From Maricaulaceae bacterium EIL42A08 (GTDB lineage Bacteria; Pseudomonadota; Alphaproteobacteria; Caulobacterales; Maricaulaceae): a DNA stretch of 64,000 nt. Shown piece after piece: positions 40,305 through 50,072 of this stretch (positions are counted from its first letter, which is position 1; every line of letters begins with the position of its first letter). Below the pieces are notes generated by a model. The model searched no databases and was not told the DNA's origin. It worked only from the letters and a program-made list of their open reading frames with translations. Location: NCBI GenBank assembly GCA_024178355.1, contig JAMZNZ010000002.1:601501-665500 (forward strand). The letters run 5' to 3'. The position numbers and the translations under genes were made by a program.

Positions 40305-41460
40305 TGGCAATTTTCAAAATCGCCGCCGCCGCGGCCTGACTTGGGTCTACCTTTCCGGCCATTTGCCGGGTGGTCTCGACAAGCTGCCGGGATTTGGTGG
40401 CTCGCAGGTCTTTATCCTTGAGCAGGTCAGATAGAGCTGCAGCTAGCTGCCGGCCAGTGCACCGGGTCTGGACATATTCGGGAATGAGCTCGTCATCCGC
40501 CGCGATATTTGTCAGCGAAATGTATTTGGACTTCATCAAAAATGTGCGAGCAGCGGCCCATAGAAGCCAGCCTAAACGATAGGCCGCGATGGTAGGTACG
40601 CCGACCCGCGCCAACTCTGTGGTTACTGTGCCAGAGCACGCCAATGCAATATCTGCGGCATGGAACGCATCTCGGCGCTCACTTGAGTCCGTAATGACAA
40701 TGTCACGAAGGATTGGATCGCCCTGCAAGCGCTCACGCGCAATTTTCTCGATCGTTGGGCTCAGCACAGTCGCGACCTGGAGCTCGGGGAATTCACGCCG
40801 CAGCCGTGCCACGGCATCAGAAAAGTGCGGAAATAGTCGATCCAGTTCGCTGGTCCGGCTGCCGAACAGAATCAGCAGCAATGGCCGCTCTTCGTCCAGC
40901 TCATAGCGCTGCCTGAACGCCTGCCCATCGCCACTCAAATCCCGAGCAAGCGCTGGATTACCGACAAATGTAACCGGCAATCCAAAGGGCTCATAAAATG
41001 GGGCATCAAACAGATGAATGGCGAGCAGATGGTCGAAATTTTCTGCGATGACCCTGGCTCGCCCCTGTCTGGAAGCGAAGACCTGTGGACCGACATATTT
41101 AATGCGAGGAATGTCGGGGATTGTATCCTTCAGCTTCCACGCCAGACGCAGCATGAAGCCATAACTGTCGATAGCCACCACCGCGTCAGCTCTGAAAGAA
41201 GCCGCATCCTCGGCTGCTTCCAACGCTCGCGCATGGGCAAGCTTTGCGATCCGCAACCCATCAAAAAAGCCGAAGACCGACAACTCGCTTGTGTCGTAGA
41301 GCGACTGAATGCCCCGTGCGGCCATCTCAACGCCGCCAACACCAGCGATTTGAACGTCAGGCTCCTGTTCGCGCAAAGCATCAATCAGGTCACCAGCCAG
41401 AGCGTCCCCTGAAGGCTCTGCTGTTACAAGATATATACGAGGCGCCCCCTCAGCCGTCAT
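40282..41460 (-). CDS. lpxB: Lipid-A-disaccharide synthase
   Basis: LpxB joins lipid X to UDP-2,3-diacylglucosamine to give the lipid A disaccharide. The 392-residue GT19 protein shows the N-terminal LVTAEPSGDALAGDLIDAL, ELSVFGFFDGL, YVGPQVFASRQGRA (the family's SPQVWAW position) and the C-terminal donor site CSGTVTTELARVGVPTIAAY. ATG at 41460 is chosen because AGGTG lies six bases upstream; a GTG at 41469 is possible. It overlaps lpxI by 11 bases and is the last gene of the envelope block. Confidence 0.95.
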   Translation of the reverse strand: MTAEGAPRIYLVTAEPSGDALAGDLIDALREQEPDVQIAGVGGVEMAARGIQSLYDTSELSVFGFFDGLRIAKLAHARALEAAEDAASFRADAVVAIDSYGFMLRLAWKLKDTIPDIPRIKYVGPQVFASRQGRARVIAENFDHLLAIHLFDAPFYEPFGLPVTFVGNPALARDLSGDGQAFRQRYELDEERPLLLILFGSRTSELDRLFPHFSDAVARLRREFPELQVATVLSPTIEKIARERLQGDPILRDIVITDSSERRDAFHAADIALACSGTVTTELARVGVPTIAAYRLGWLLWAAARTFLMKSKYISLTNIAADDELIPEYVQTRCTGRQLAAALSDLLKDKDLRATKSRQLVETTRQMAGKVDPSQAAAAAILKIAKEKAGKV

Positions 41461-42289
41461 CGTCGGCACCTATGACAAATACACCATGGGCATCCGCAGA
41501 GGCGGCAACTGCATCTCGGCCCAGTACCAAAGCGCCACCGGCCGGTGCGATAATCCCTGCAAGACCTGCCGCAGCTACGCCTTCGATCGTCGAGACGCCG
41601 ATTACAGGTAAATCAATGCGTCTCTCCTGGCCCGGTTTCGGGCGCTTGGCGAGCACCCCGCGACGGCGTTCTCTGGTCCCACGAATAGCCTCAGGAAGCC
41701 CGGCAACACGCAAAAGCATGTTATCGGTACCTTCCTGAGCCTCTACCGCAAGAACCAGCCCGTCACAGACGACGGCCCCCTGACCGATATCTTCAGCTCC
41801 AATTACGCCGGCAATGTGCAGTGCTTTTTGCGCATCTTTCAAACCGGCCTCGTCGGGGTGCAACCGCGTCAACACGCCAGGGCGAAGGACCAGCGATTGA
41901 GCAATTTCATCCGCCCCAATAACAGCCAGCCCCTCAGCCTCAAACAAAGCGACGACCGTGCGCAGCAGCTGGTCATCACCACGCGCCGCCGCCGCGATCA
42001 CCCGCGGCAGCACCGCCATGGCCTTCATATCAAGCTTTAACTTTGAAAAATCCGGGCGAGGAACAATCCCGGCAAAGCAAACCGCATCGCAGTTGGCACG
42101 ACGCAAGCTGGCAAATATTTTTCCCAACTGCCCGAGCGCCACACTTTCAGCGTTTGCATAGGCGGCGGGATCGCCAAATCCATCCAGGGTCACAACACAG
42201 GCAAGACGCCTTTCCTGCCGGGCAGCCTCGGCGACATGAACCGGAAGGTCTCCACCGCCCGCAATCAACCCTAGCCGAGTCCAGGACAT
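41450..42289 (-). CDS. lpxI: UDP-2,3-diacylglucosamine pyrophosphatase LpxI
   Basis: LpxI replaces LpxH in many alphaproteobacteria and hydrolyses UDP-2,3-diacylglucosamine to lipid X. The 279 residues (formerly DUF1009) show LGLIAGGGDLPVHVAEAA at the N-terminus, FAGIVPRPDFSKLKLD, and the C-terminal GAVVCDGLVLAVEAQEGTD and DLPVIGVSTIEGVAAAG. Position between lpxA and lpxB is the diagnostic setting. No lpxH is present in the window. Confidence 0.93.
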   Translation of the reverse strand: MSWTRLGLIAGGGDLPVHVAEAARQERRLACVVTLDGFGDPAAYANAESVALGQLGKIFASLRRANCDAVCFAGIVPRPDFSKLKLDMKAMAVLPRVIAAAARGDDQLLRTVVALFEAEGLAVIGADEIAQSLVLRPGVLTRLHPDEAGLKDAQKALHIAGVIGAEDIGQGAVVCDGLVLAVEAQEGTDNMLLRVAGLPEAIRGTRERRRGVLAKRPKPGQERRIDLPVIGVSTIEGVAAAGLAGIIAPAGGALVLGRDAVAASADAHGVFVIGADDDG

Positions 42290-42298
42290 GAGATCGAC

Positions 42299-43093
42299 CT
42301 AACGCGATTGAGGAAAGCACAGCGGCCGTTTGGCAGGGGCCTTCAGGAACTCGATGATGGACTGAACTTCTTTGCTGTTCTCAAAGATACGAGCCGTGTC
42401 TTCAATCCGTTCTGCGAATGCCCCCTCCTCTGCGAACAACAGGCGGTAGGCTGCGCGCAGGTCATGAATGGTCTCACGCGGAAAGCCCCGCCGCTTAAGA
42501 CCAACAAGGTTCAGGCCCGCGAGATATCCATGGTTGTCGGCCATGCCAAAGGGAATGAGGTCACCCACGACAGCGCAACCGCCACCCACAAAAGCATGGT
42601 GGCCAATGCGACATTGCTGGTGGAGCGCCGAAAGGCCGCCCATGATTACATAATCACCAAGTTTGGACCCACCGCCCAATGTCGCATTATTGGCAAACAC
42701 CGCGTGGTGTCCGACAACACAGTCATGGGCGATATGACTGCCGACCATGAAAAACCCGTCATCGCCGACTTCGGTTTTGCCCCGGCCCGCCTGTGTGCCC
42801 ATATGCATTGTGACATGCTCACGGATGACATTACGGTTGCCGATCTCAAGGCTAACCGGATCGCCATCTTTGTGTTTGAAATCCTGTGCCGGCGCTCCCA
42901 GGACCGCAAAAGGATACACGACGCAGTTTTCGCCGAGCTTCGTATTGCCACTAACAGCGACGTGAGTCTGGAGCTTGGTTCCTGCCCCGATTTTTACCTG
43001 AGCGCCAATCACGCAATATGGGCCCACGCTAACGCCATCACCCAGAACGGCCCCATCTTCCACGATGGCAGTTGGATGGATTTCAGTGCCCAT
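42299..43093 (-). CDS. lpxA: UDP-N-acetylglucosamine acyltransferase LpxA
   Basis: LpxA adds the first 3-hydroxyacyl chain to UDP-GlcNAc. The 264-residue protein is a left-handed beta helix of hexapeptide repeats from IHPTAIVEDGAVLGDG through the middle, with the catalytic His in GSHIAHDCVVG and NNATLGGGSKLGDYV. The C-terminal helical domain has GLNLVGLKRRGF and DLRAAYRLLF. It overlaps fabZ by a single base (ATG within the TGA junction), a common lpx operon feature. Confidence 0.96.
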   Translation of the reverse strand: MGTEIHPTAIVEDGAVLGDGVSVGPYCVIGAQVKIGAGTKLQTHVAVSGNTKLGENCVVYPFAVLGAPAQDFKHKDGDPVSLEIGNRNVIREHVTMHMGTQAGRGKTEVGDDGFFMVGSHIAHDCVVGHHAVFANNATLGGGSKLGDYVIMGGLSALHQQCRIGHHAFVGGGCAVVGDLIPFGMADNHGYLAGLNLVGLKRRGFPRETIHDLRAAYRLLFAEEGAFAERIEDTARIFENSKEVQSIIEFLKAPAKRPLCFPQSR

Positions 43094-43569
43094 CAGGATG
43101 CCTCTTTGGGAGCAGACGTAGCAGAAAAAGCCGCATCTGCGACGCGCACACCATTCACCCTGGCCTGACCTTCAAACTGAAATATACCGCGCCGATTTTT
43201 CACAACACGAACCGGCATTTCAAGCACATCACCCGGCCGTACGGTTTTACGGAAGCGCGCCTTATCAACACCCATAAAGAAGATCACCGTATTGGAGATG
43301 TCAGCATCGAGGGTCTTCGACATCAAAACCGCCCCGGTCTGAGCCAGCGCTTCGATAATCAACACTCCGGGCATCACCGGGTTCTCAGGAAAGTGGCCCG
43401 CAAAATGAGGCTCGGCTGCAGACACACATTTGATGCCGGTTATTGACTCGCCGAATACAAAATCCTCCGCCCGATCAATCAGGAGAAAGGGATAACGATG
43501 GGGAAGCCGCTTCAGGATTTCATCCGGCCCGATCGAACTCGACGGGGTGCTACCTGTGTCGTCACTCAT
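43093..43569 (-). CDS. fabZ: 3-hydroxyacyl-ACP dehydratase FabZ
   Basis: FabZ dehydrates 3-hydroxyacyl-ACP in fatty acid elongation and competes with LpxA and LpxD for the same substrate, which explains the co-location. The 158-residue hot-dog protein has LPHRYPFLLIDR, the active site HFPENPVMPGVL with His59, and Glu73 in IIEALAQTG. It overlaps lpxD and lpxA by one base at either end. Confidence 0.96.
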   Translation of the reverse strand: MSDDTGSTPSSSIGPDEILKRLPHRYPFLLIDRAEDFVFGESITGIKCVSAAEPHFAGHFPENPVMPGVLIIEALAQTGAVLMSKTLDADISNTVIFFMGVDKARFRKTVRPGDVLEMPVRVVKNRRGIFQFEGQARVNGVRVADAAFSATSAPKEAS

Positions 43570-44609
43570 CAGGCCTCTCGCTTTCCAGGCTTTTCAGACA
43601 CTTTACGCTTTGGCCGGCCCGCCGACTTCCTCAACCAGGCAACCTCTCTGAGAAAGCGCCTGATAGGCTGAGCGGGTGATCCGGCCCACATCTCGCCGTC
43701 GGGAACGTCGTCCATGACCCCGGCAAAGGCAGCTAGCCGTGCTCCACTTCCAATATGAAGATGATCTGCAACGCCAGCACGCCCGCCAAACTGGACGCCC
43801 TTGCCGACCTCAACGCTTCCTGACACGCCAGAAAAGGCCGCCATGACCGTATACTCGCCAATCTCGCAATTGTGGGCCACATGGCAAAGATTATCGATCT
43901 TCACGCTGCGGCGCAAAACTGTGTCACGGATCATACCGCGATCAATTGTTGAGTTCGCGCCAACGGTAACGTCGTCTTCCAGGATCGCACGTCCGATATG
44001 GGGGATCGCGATCAAGCCTGTTTCATCGGGTGCAAGGCCGAAGCCTGCTTCGCCAATGATCGCACCGGCATAGATCTCGCAGCGCGCACCAAGGATCGCG
44101 CATTGCACCGTCGCGCGAGCGCCAATACGGCTGCCTTCGCCAATTTGCACACCGGGGCCGATCACCGCTCCCGGTCCAACCACAACATTGGCTCCGATCA
44201 CCGCGTCCTGGGCTACAATCGCTCCAGGTGCGATACGGGCGCTCTCATCGATTTTGGCGGTCGGGTGAATGGCTTGGGGACCCTCATGGGTCCTCAGACA
44301 TGTCAATCGGCCGACGATACGAGCGAACGCACTCTTGGGATTAGCTGCAACGAGGACGGAAGACGCCTGACTAACAGCGGTCACGTCCTGCGTATCAGGA
44401 AGGATGACCACACCGCCATTGGCATCAAACCCGGCATCCCCAGGACCTTTTGACAAAAAGCAAATCTGGTTGGGCCCCAACGCATGCGGCTCCACAGCGT
44501 CTTCAACAACCGACGAACGCTCTCCAAAACACGAAAGGCCCAGCTCATCAGCCAGGCCTCCCGCAGTAAACGGTCCGAGCCGGTCAAAAAAACGAGGATC
44601 GGCCCCCAT
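43569..44609 (-). CDS. lpxD: UDP-3-O-acylglucosamine N-acyltransferase LpxD
   Basis: LpxD adds the second 3-hydroxyacyl chain during lipid A synthesis. The 346 residues comprise an N-terminal uridine-binding domain ([18 protein letters not shown]), a hexapeptide-repeat beta helix ([19 protein letters not shown] onward) and a short C-terminal basic tail. The catalytic His is in [12 protein letters not shown], and [12 protein letters not shown] is the typical preceding turn. It lies nine bases downstream of the skp gene. Confidence 0.95.
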   Translation of the reverse strand: MGADPRFFDRLGPFTAGGLADELGLSCFGERSSVVEDAVEPHALGPNQICFLSKGPGDAGFDANGGVVILPDTQDVTAVSQASSVLVAANPKSAFARIVGRLTCLRTHEGPQAIHPTAKIDESARIAPGAIVAQDAVIGANVVVGPGAVIGPGVQIGEGSRIGARATVQCAILGARCEIYAGAIIGEAGFGLAPDETGLIAIPHIGRAILEDDVTVGANSTIDRGMIRDTVLRRSVKIDNLCHVAHNCEIGEYTVMAAFSGVSGSVEVGKGVQFGGRAGVADHLHIGSGARLAAFAGVMDDVPDGEMWAGSPAQPIRRFLREVAWLRKSAGRPKRKVSEKPGKREA

Positions 44610-44618
44610 AACCCGAAA

Positions 44619-45218
44619 TTACTCCTGCGCCGCCGCGGCGCCTTGCGCCTGCTGCTGTGGCAGACGTACGCGGTTGACCGGCGTGGTTGGCATCACTTCG
44701 TTCAGACGCGCGATGGCCTGGTCGGAGATGTCGATCGAATCGGCTGCAAAGACGACAGTGGACCGATCGATGAGCAAGGCTGCACCCCGCTCGTCCACAA
44801 TCTCCTGCAGGATATTCTGCAACGCGCCGAGCACAGGCTGCATCGCAGCTCGCTCAGTGGCCTGAATTTCACGCGCGGCAACCTGGCGCCGAACTTCAAA
44901 CTGCTGCGCATCCGACTGCAGAGTTTGCAGGCGGCTGATGAGGTCCGGACGAGCGCGAATTGCCTCTTCCGACAGCGCAGCCGTCTCGGCAGTCAGCGCT
45001 TCGTTTTCCTGCTGGATTTGTGTGCCAAGCGGAGACAATTCATTGGCAATCTCGCCGCTGATGCGCTCGATCTCGCTGGCGACATGCTGGCCCACGGCGC
45101 TTTCACGCAGAATACGCTGCTCATTCATGACCAGAATCTGTTGGGCCTGAGCGAGGCTGGAGAGGCCAATGGCCAGCATGACGGCTGCGCCGATGGCGAT
45201 GAAAAATTGACGTTGCAT
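44619..45218 (-). CDS. skp: OmpH/Skp-family periplasmic chaperone
   Basis: Skp holds unfolded outer-membrane proteins in the periplasm before BamA inserts them. The 199 residues have a signal peptide (cleavage likely after SLAQA), the short beta strand ILVMNEQRILRES and a long coiled coil (about residues 45-120), then the strand-forming C-terminus (ALLIDRSTVVFAADSIDIS). ATG at 45218 is preferred over the GTG three bases upstream. It lies between bamA and lpxD, the classical setting. Confidence 0.9.
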   Translation of the reverse strand: MQRQFFIAIGAAVMLAIGLSSLAQAQQILVMNEQRILRESAVGQHVASEIERISGEIANELSPLGTQIQQENEALTAETAALSEEAIRARPDLISRLQTLQSDAQQFEVRRQVAAREIQATERAAMQPVLGALQNILQEIVDERGAALLIDRSTVVFAADSIDISDQAIARLNEVMPTTPVNRVRLPQQQAQGAAAAQE

Positions 45219-45222
45219 CACG

Positions 45223-47616
45223 TTAGAACCCTGTTCTCGTGCTGAATCTGAAGAAGCGCGCCCGGTCGTAGTCTTCTTTTACAAAGGCGTGCGCGAAGTC
45301 GAAACGAACCGGCCCGAAGGGCGAGTCCCAGAAGACACTGAGGCCCGCTGACGCTCGCGGCGACAGGTCGTCAACCGTGAAGATTGCATCACTCGTGCCA
45401 TCATCAGCCAATTGGTCCTCATCCGGCAGAAGGCCAAGCGTACCCACCTCAGTGAACAGGCTGCCACGGATACCATACTGCTCAGGCAGCCCAAGCGGGA
45501 AAGCCAGCTCGAGTGCACTGATCGCATAGAAATTACCGCCAAGCGCGTCACGTGAGATGAAAGCATCACCATCTTCATCTGGCTCGCGGCGCTGAACAAC
45601 ACGCGGACCAATACCGGCCACTTCAAATCCACGGAAGGTGTTGCCCCCACGGAAGAAACGGTCGTTGATCCGGGCGGTGTCACCACCCCACGAGAAGAGA
45701 TATCCACTTTCACCAGTCAGGCTGAGCACAATGTCATTCCGGAATACGTTTCGATAGATGCCAGCCTGAAGCTCAGACCGGACATAGCGAACATCGCCCC
45801 CAAATCCGGCAAAATCTTGATTAAAACTGACTCTAAATCCATTGCTGGGTTCACGAGGGTCATCCACGCGGTTCCATGACAGCGAATACCCCAGCAAAGA
45901 GGTCACGCGCGAACCTGCAGCCCGGCTGATCGACGACGAGACACCACCAAAGGTGCGCACCTCGTCCGTACGCAGCGTATAGCTGACGCTCGCCTGCACA
46001 GCACGGGTCAGCGGGAAGCCGGCACGCAGGGAGAAACCGGTCGACTCAGTCTCGAACGAGGCCTCCCTAGAAAAGTCCGAGCGGACCTGGAAGAGGTCAA
46101 AACCTGCCGCCAGGTTACGATCAAGGAAGCGCGGCTCGGTGAAGCGAATGTCAATCTGCTGACGGCGCGAGCTTGCTGATACACGCAGGCGCAGGAACTG
46201 GCCCCGCCCACGCAAATTCCGTTCTGAGATGGAAAAGTCGACCAGGAAGGCGTCGGTCGAGGAGAAACCTGCGCCAAAAGCGAGTTCCCCGGTCGGCTGT
46301 TCAACGACAGCAACCTGAACTCGTGCGCGGTCAGGCGCTGAGCCCTGATATGGCTCGACCGTTACGTCTTCAAAGAAACCAAGTCGGCCCACCCGGGCAC
46401 GCGAGATGTCCAGCAGAGCCTGGTTAAACGCATCGCCTTCAACGATATCAAGCTCACGGCGGATAACCCGGTCAAGCGTACGGGTGTTACCCACGATATC
46501 GATCCGCTCAAGATAAACGCGCGGGCTCTCATTGATCACGTAGGTAATGTCGACCGTTTGATCTTCACGATTAACCCGAACCTGCGGGTTGATGTCGACA
46601 AACGCATACCCCGCCGCGCCGGCAGCAAAGGTTAGCGCATCGGTGGATTCCTCAATGAGGCTGCCGACATAAAGATTGCCGGGCTGCGTTGGAACTGAGC
46701 GCTTCAGAAAATCGACATTGAGATCAGAGATGCCGGTCTCAACTTCAATTTCACCAAAGGTATAGCGCTCACCTTCATCGATATTGAAGGTAACGTAAAA
46801 GGCTTCCTGATCAGGGGTAAGCTCCGCAACAACGGAGGTCACGCGGAAGTCAGCATAACCGCGATCATTGTAGAAAGTCCGCAGCTGCTCACGATCAAAC
46901 TCGATCCGGTCCGGGTCGTAATTGTCGTTACTTGAAAAGAAGCGCCACCAACGGGCCTCCGTCGTGACAATTTCCCCGCGCAGACGACGATCCGCGTAGC
47001 TTTCATTGCCGAGGAAAGCAATCCGGCGCACGCCAGTAACCGGACCTTCGGAAATCTCAAAGACAAGATCGACCCGGTTCTGCGGCAGCTCAACGATCTG
47101 CGGCATGACCTGGGCGGCAAACCGTCCAGACTGGCGATAGACCTGAAGAATGCGCTGAACGTCCGACTGAACACGCGAGCGGGTAAAGATGGCGCGGGGT
47201 TGCAGCTCAATCTCTTCGGTAATGCGGTCGTCAGCGACAGCTCGGTTACCCTCCAGGATCACGCGGTTGATGATCGGATTTTCCTGCACGTAGACGACCA
47301 TCTGCGTGCCATCGATCCCGATGCGCACGTCCGCAAACAAATTGGTCCCGTAGAGGGTCTGGATCGACAGGTTAATCAGACGCGGATCTGGCAGCTCACC
47401 TGGCCGAATTAGCAGGTAGGACAAAATGGTATCAGCTTCGACGCGCTGATTGCCCTCGACCTGGATGCGCAAAATCGGCTGAGCGGCTTGCTGGGCTGGT
47501 GCAGGCTGGGCAACAACCTCGGCCGGTTCTTCAGGTGCGGGCACCTGAGCGTGAGCCATCGCAGCAAACGCCACGCTCGCGACCAATGCGGCCATCGCCT
47601 GGAAAATACGCGTCAT
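45223..47616 (-). CDS. bamA: Outer membrane assembly factor BamA
   Basis: BamA inserts beta-barrel proteins in the outer membrane. The 797 residues begin with a signal peptide (cleavage after AMAHA), a short Pro/Ala-rich stretch, five POTRA domains (about 45-425; ILRIQVEGNQRVEADTIL opens the first) and the 16-strand barrel. The barrel ends in FSTRTGF, the aromatic C-terminal residue expected of outer-membrane proteins; RGGNTFRGFE is in the conserved loop 6 region. ATG at 47616 has GAGGG six bases upstream. rseP lies 36 bases upstream. Confidence 0.97.
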   Translation of the reverse strand: MTRIFQAMAALVASVAFAAMAHAQVPAPEEPAEVVAQPAPAQQAAQPILRIQVEGNQRVEADTILSYLLIRPGELPDPRLINLSIQTLYGTNLFADVRIGIDGTQMVVYVQENPIINRVILEGNRAVADDRITEEIELQPRAIFTRSRVQSDVQRILQVYRQSGRFAAQVMPQIVELPQNRVDLVFEISEGPVTGVRRIAFLGNESYADRRLRGEIVTTEARWWRFFSSNDNYDPDRIEFDREQLRTFYNDRGYADFRVTSVVAELTPDQEAFYVTFNIDEGERYTFGEIEVETGISDLNVDFLKRSVPTQPGNLYVGSLIEESTDALTFAAGAAGYAFVDINPQVRVNREDQTVDITYVINESPRVYLERIDIVGNTRTLDRVIRRELDIVEGDAFNQALLDISRARVGRLGFFEDVTVEPYQGSAPDRARVQVAVVEQPTGELAFGAGFSSTDAFLVDFSISERNLRGRGQFLRLRVSASSRRQQIDIRFTEPRFLDRNLAAGFDLFQVRSDFSREASFETESTGFSLRAGFPLTRAVQASVSYTLRTDEVRTFGGVSSSISRAAGSRVTSLLGYSLSWNRVDDPREPSNGFRVSFNQDFAGFGGDVRYVRSELQAGIYRNVFRNDIVLSLTGESGYLFSWGGDTARINDRFFRGGNTFRGFEVAGIGPRVVQRREPDEDGDAFISRDALGGNFYAISALELAFPLGLPEQYGIRGSLFTEVGTLGLLPDEDQLADDGTSDAIFTVDDLSPRASAGLSVFWDSPFGPVRFDFAHAFVKEDYDRARFFRFSTRTGF

Positions 47617-47652
47617 CAAATGCCCTCGTCCCTCGTTGCGACCGAGTCTGTA

Positions 47653-48861
47653 TCAAGAAAACAGACCGCGCAAATAACTCAAATCATTCCAGGTCGCCAC
47701 CACGAACGTACCAAGTAGCAGGACTAAGCCCAGCTTGAAACCGGCTTCTTGCACTGCAGGACTCGGCGGCCGCTGTGTTACAGCCTCGTACGCGTAGTAC
47801 ACAAGGTGCCCGCCGTCGAGCACCGGTATCGGCAACAAATTCATCAATCCCAGTGTGACCGAGAGCAGTGCAGACAGGGTCACGAAGGCCAGAAACAGCC
47901 GATAACCGCGCTCAGAGACCGTTGCAATTGCTGAGTTCGCTGCAGCCTCGCTCGGTTCTGCATCAACAATTGCGTTGGCGAGCTGGCCTGAGGTTGTCGC
48001 GATCCCGATCGGGCCGTTCATAAGCTCAATCGACGCACGTCCCGTCACAAGGCGAGCTATGACGTCGACGATCATGCCAGTGGTTCGCACAGTCTCGCTC
48101 ACACCGTAAAAGGGGGCCTCATACCACCGACAACAAACAGTCTCGGGCGGGCCAGCTGGCGAAAAGCCTACACCAAGACGTCCCAACGGACGCTCCCCAC
48201 CAAGCCCATCCGGGATCATCTCACGACGCGGAGCAGCGGTAAGAACGAGCTCCTCATTTCCCCTGAGGACAGTGAAATCAATGTCCTGACCGGCTCGTAT
48301 TCGAATGTATTGCAGGATATCGCGGTCATTACCGGGAGCGGCCCCGTCCATCGCCACAAGCAGATCGCCCACCTGGAAACCAGCTGCCTCAGCCGCAGAA
48401 TTTTCAGCAACAAGTCCGACCTGAAGCTGCTGCACATATTCGCCACGGATCAGCCCGACGACAGAAAAGAGCGCTATCGCCAATAGGAAATTCGCAATCG
48501 GCCCAGCCGCCACGATGATAGCGCGCTGCCAGACTGGTTTGAAATGAAGGATGGTGTCAGCATTCTTCGTGTCGCGGCGAAGGGCGTCGAGGGTTGCCCG
48601 GTCAGGCGCGCTTGCTGCATTGCGATCCCCGCGGAACTGGACAAAACCGCCCAGCGGAAGCGCGGCGATCCGCCACACAGTGCCATTGCGGTCGCGCCAG
48701 CTGTAGAGCGTCGGCCCAAAGCCAACGGAGAAGGCTTCCGCGTGGACACCAAATCTGCGCCCGGCCCAGTAGTGACCCAGCTCGTGAATCACGACGACAA
48801 ATGAGATGACGACGACGAAGGCGACGAAAGACAGCGCACCAGAGCCAATCAGGTCAAACAT
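47653..48861 (-). CDS. rseP: RIP metalloprotease RseP
   Basis: A site-2 protease of the inner membrane that cuts anti-sigma factors and clears signal peptides. The 402 residues show the zinc site HELGHYWAGR in the first membrane helix, a PDZ domain (about 140-215; AGFQVGDLLVAMDG), and the third zinc ligand motif NLLPIPVLDGGHL. The ATG at 48861 has GGAAGAG six bases upstream; ATG at 48876 has no such site. It lies between dxr and bamA. Confidence 0.95.
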   Translation of the reverse strand: MFDLIGSGALSFVAFVVVISFVVVIHELGHYWAGRRFGVHAEAFSVGFGPTLYSWRDRNGTVWRIAALPLGGFVQFRGDRNAASAPDRATLDALRRDTKNADTILHFKPVWQRAIIVAAGPIANFLLAIALFSVVGLIRGEYVQQLQVGLVAENSAAEAAGFQVGDLLVAMDGAAPGNDRDILQYIRIRAGQDIDFTVLRGNEELVLTAAPRREMIPDGLGGERPLGRLGVGFSPAGPPETVCCRWYEAPFYGVSETVRTTGMIVDVIARLVTGRASIELMNGPIGIATTSGQLANAIVDAEPSEAAANSAIATVSERGYRLFLAFVTLSALLSVTLGLMNLLPIPVLDGGHLVYYAYEAVTQRPPSPAVQEAGFKLGLVLLLGTFVVATWNDLSYLRGLFS

Positions 48862-48890
48862 TGTCCACTCTTCCATCTGCGCAGGCAGGA

Positions 48891-50072
48891 TCAGACCAAC
48901 CGGCGAGCAATCGCATCAGCGGTAAATCGCCGACCTTCCCGGTCTGCATGATACACCGCTTCGAAATCGGCTGGCGCTTTCCCCGCAAGTCCGGCCCTGT
49001 CCCCCTGCTCCAGAGCGTCTGCAACCACCTGAGCAATGTCAAGAAAACCAATCTTACCGTTCAGAAAGGCAGCCACTGCGACTTCGTTCGCTGCATTCAT
49101 AACAGCAGGAGCGCATCCAGCCGCATTAAATGCCGCACGGGCAATTGATGGCCCCTGGAAGCGTTCTGCATCTACGGCCTGAAATGTCAGATCGCTCAGC
49201 TGAGCAAGATCAAGGCGTTTTACGGGTGTCTCCATACGATCTGGCCACGCCAGTGCATGGGCGATGGGGGTGCGCATGTCCGGTTCACCAAGCTGGGCAA
49301 GCATTCCACCATCGGTATATTCCACGAGCCCATGCACAATCGATTCAGGATGGATCAGGACATCCACTTCTGACTCTGGCAAATCAAACAGATGGCAGGC
49401 CTCAATGACCTCAAGGCCTTTATTGAACATGGTCGCACTATCGACGGAGATTTTCGCGCCCATGCTCCAGGTCGGGTGATTCACCGCTTGCGCGGGGGTT
49501 GCCGCGCGCATCGTTTCTAAAGATGCTGTGCGAAACGGGCCGCCCGATGCTGTCAGGATGATCCGACGTATACCCGCCCGACGCTTCTCATCAAAGGCCT
49601 GGAATATCGCGTTGTGCTCAGAGTCGACAGGCAAAAGCATGGCACCGGACTGCCGAGCGGCTCCCATGAAAAGCGTGCCGGCACAGACAAGCGCCTCTTT
49701 GTTGGCAAACGCCACACAGCCGCCCCGCCGAACAGCCTCAAGCGTTGGCGGCAGACCTGCAGCACCAACGATGGCAGCCATTAACCAGTCGGCCTCCATG
49801 CGTGCGGCATCCAGCACCGCTTCAGCACCGGCTCCATGGGCGATACCAGTGCCTGCGAGCGCATCGGCCAGAGCCTCGCCAGACGCTTCATCAGCGACCG
49901 CACAAAAGTGCGCACCGACGCGTTTGGCAGTGTCGGCCAGCTCGCTGACACTGGTATTGGCCGTCAACGCGACTACCTCAAACTGCCCTTCCGGAGCGCG
50001 CTCGATCAGATCCAGCGTTGCTTTACCGACAGACCCGGTCACCCCGAGTATGCTTACCTTACGTGCGCTCAC
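48891..50072 (-). CDS. dxr: 1-deoxy-D-xylulose-5-phosphate reductoisomerase
   Basis: Dxr makes 2-C-methyl-D-erythritol 4-phosphate, the committed step of the MEP isoprenoid route that feeds UppS. The 393 residues show the NADPH site VSILGVTGSVGKATLDLI, ALANKEALVCAG-like FANKEALVCAG, VDSEHNAIFQ, the flexible-loop LTASGGPFR and WSMGAKISVDSATM. GTG at 50072 is chosen: GGGAGGAG lies just upstream, and GTGA overlaps the cdsA stop. The longer frame to 50090 starts at TTG without a better site. Confidence 0.96.
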   Translation of the reverse strand: MSARKVSILGVTGSVGKATLDLIERAPEGQFEVVALTANTSVSELADTAKRVGAHFCAVADEASGEALADALAGTGIAHGAGAEAVLDAARMEADWLMAAIVGAAGLPPTLEAVRRGGCVAFANKEALVCAGTLFMGAARQSGAMLLPVDSEHNAIFQAFDEKRRAGIRRIILTASGGPFRTASLETMRAATPAQAVNHPTWSMGAKISVDSATMFNKGLEVIEACHLFDLPESEVDVLIHPESIVHGLVEYTDGGMLAQLGEPDMRTPIAHALAWPDRMETPVKRLDLAQLSDLTFQAVDAERFQGPSIARAAFNAAGCAPAVMNAANEVAVAAFLNGKIGFLDIAQVVADALEQGDRAGLAGKAPADFEAVYHADREGRRFTADAIARRLV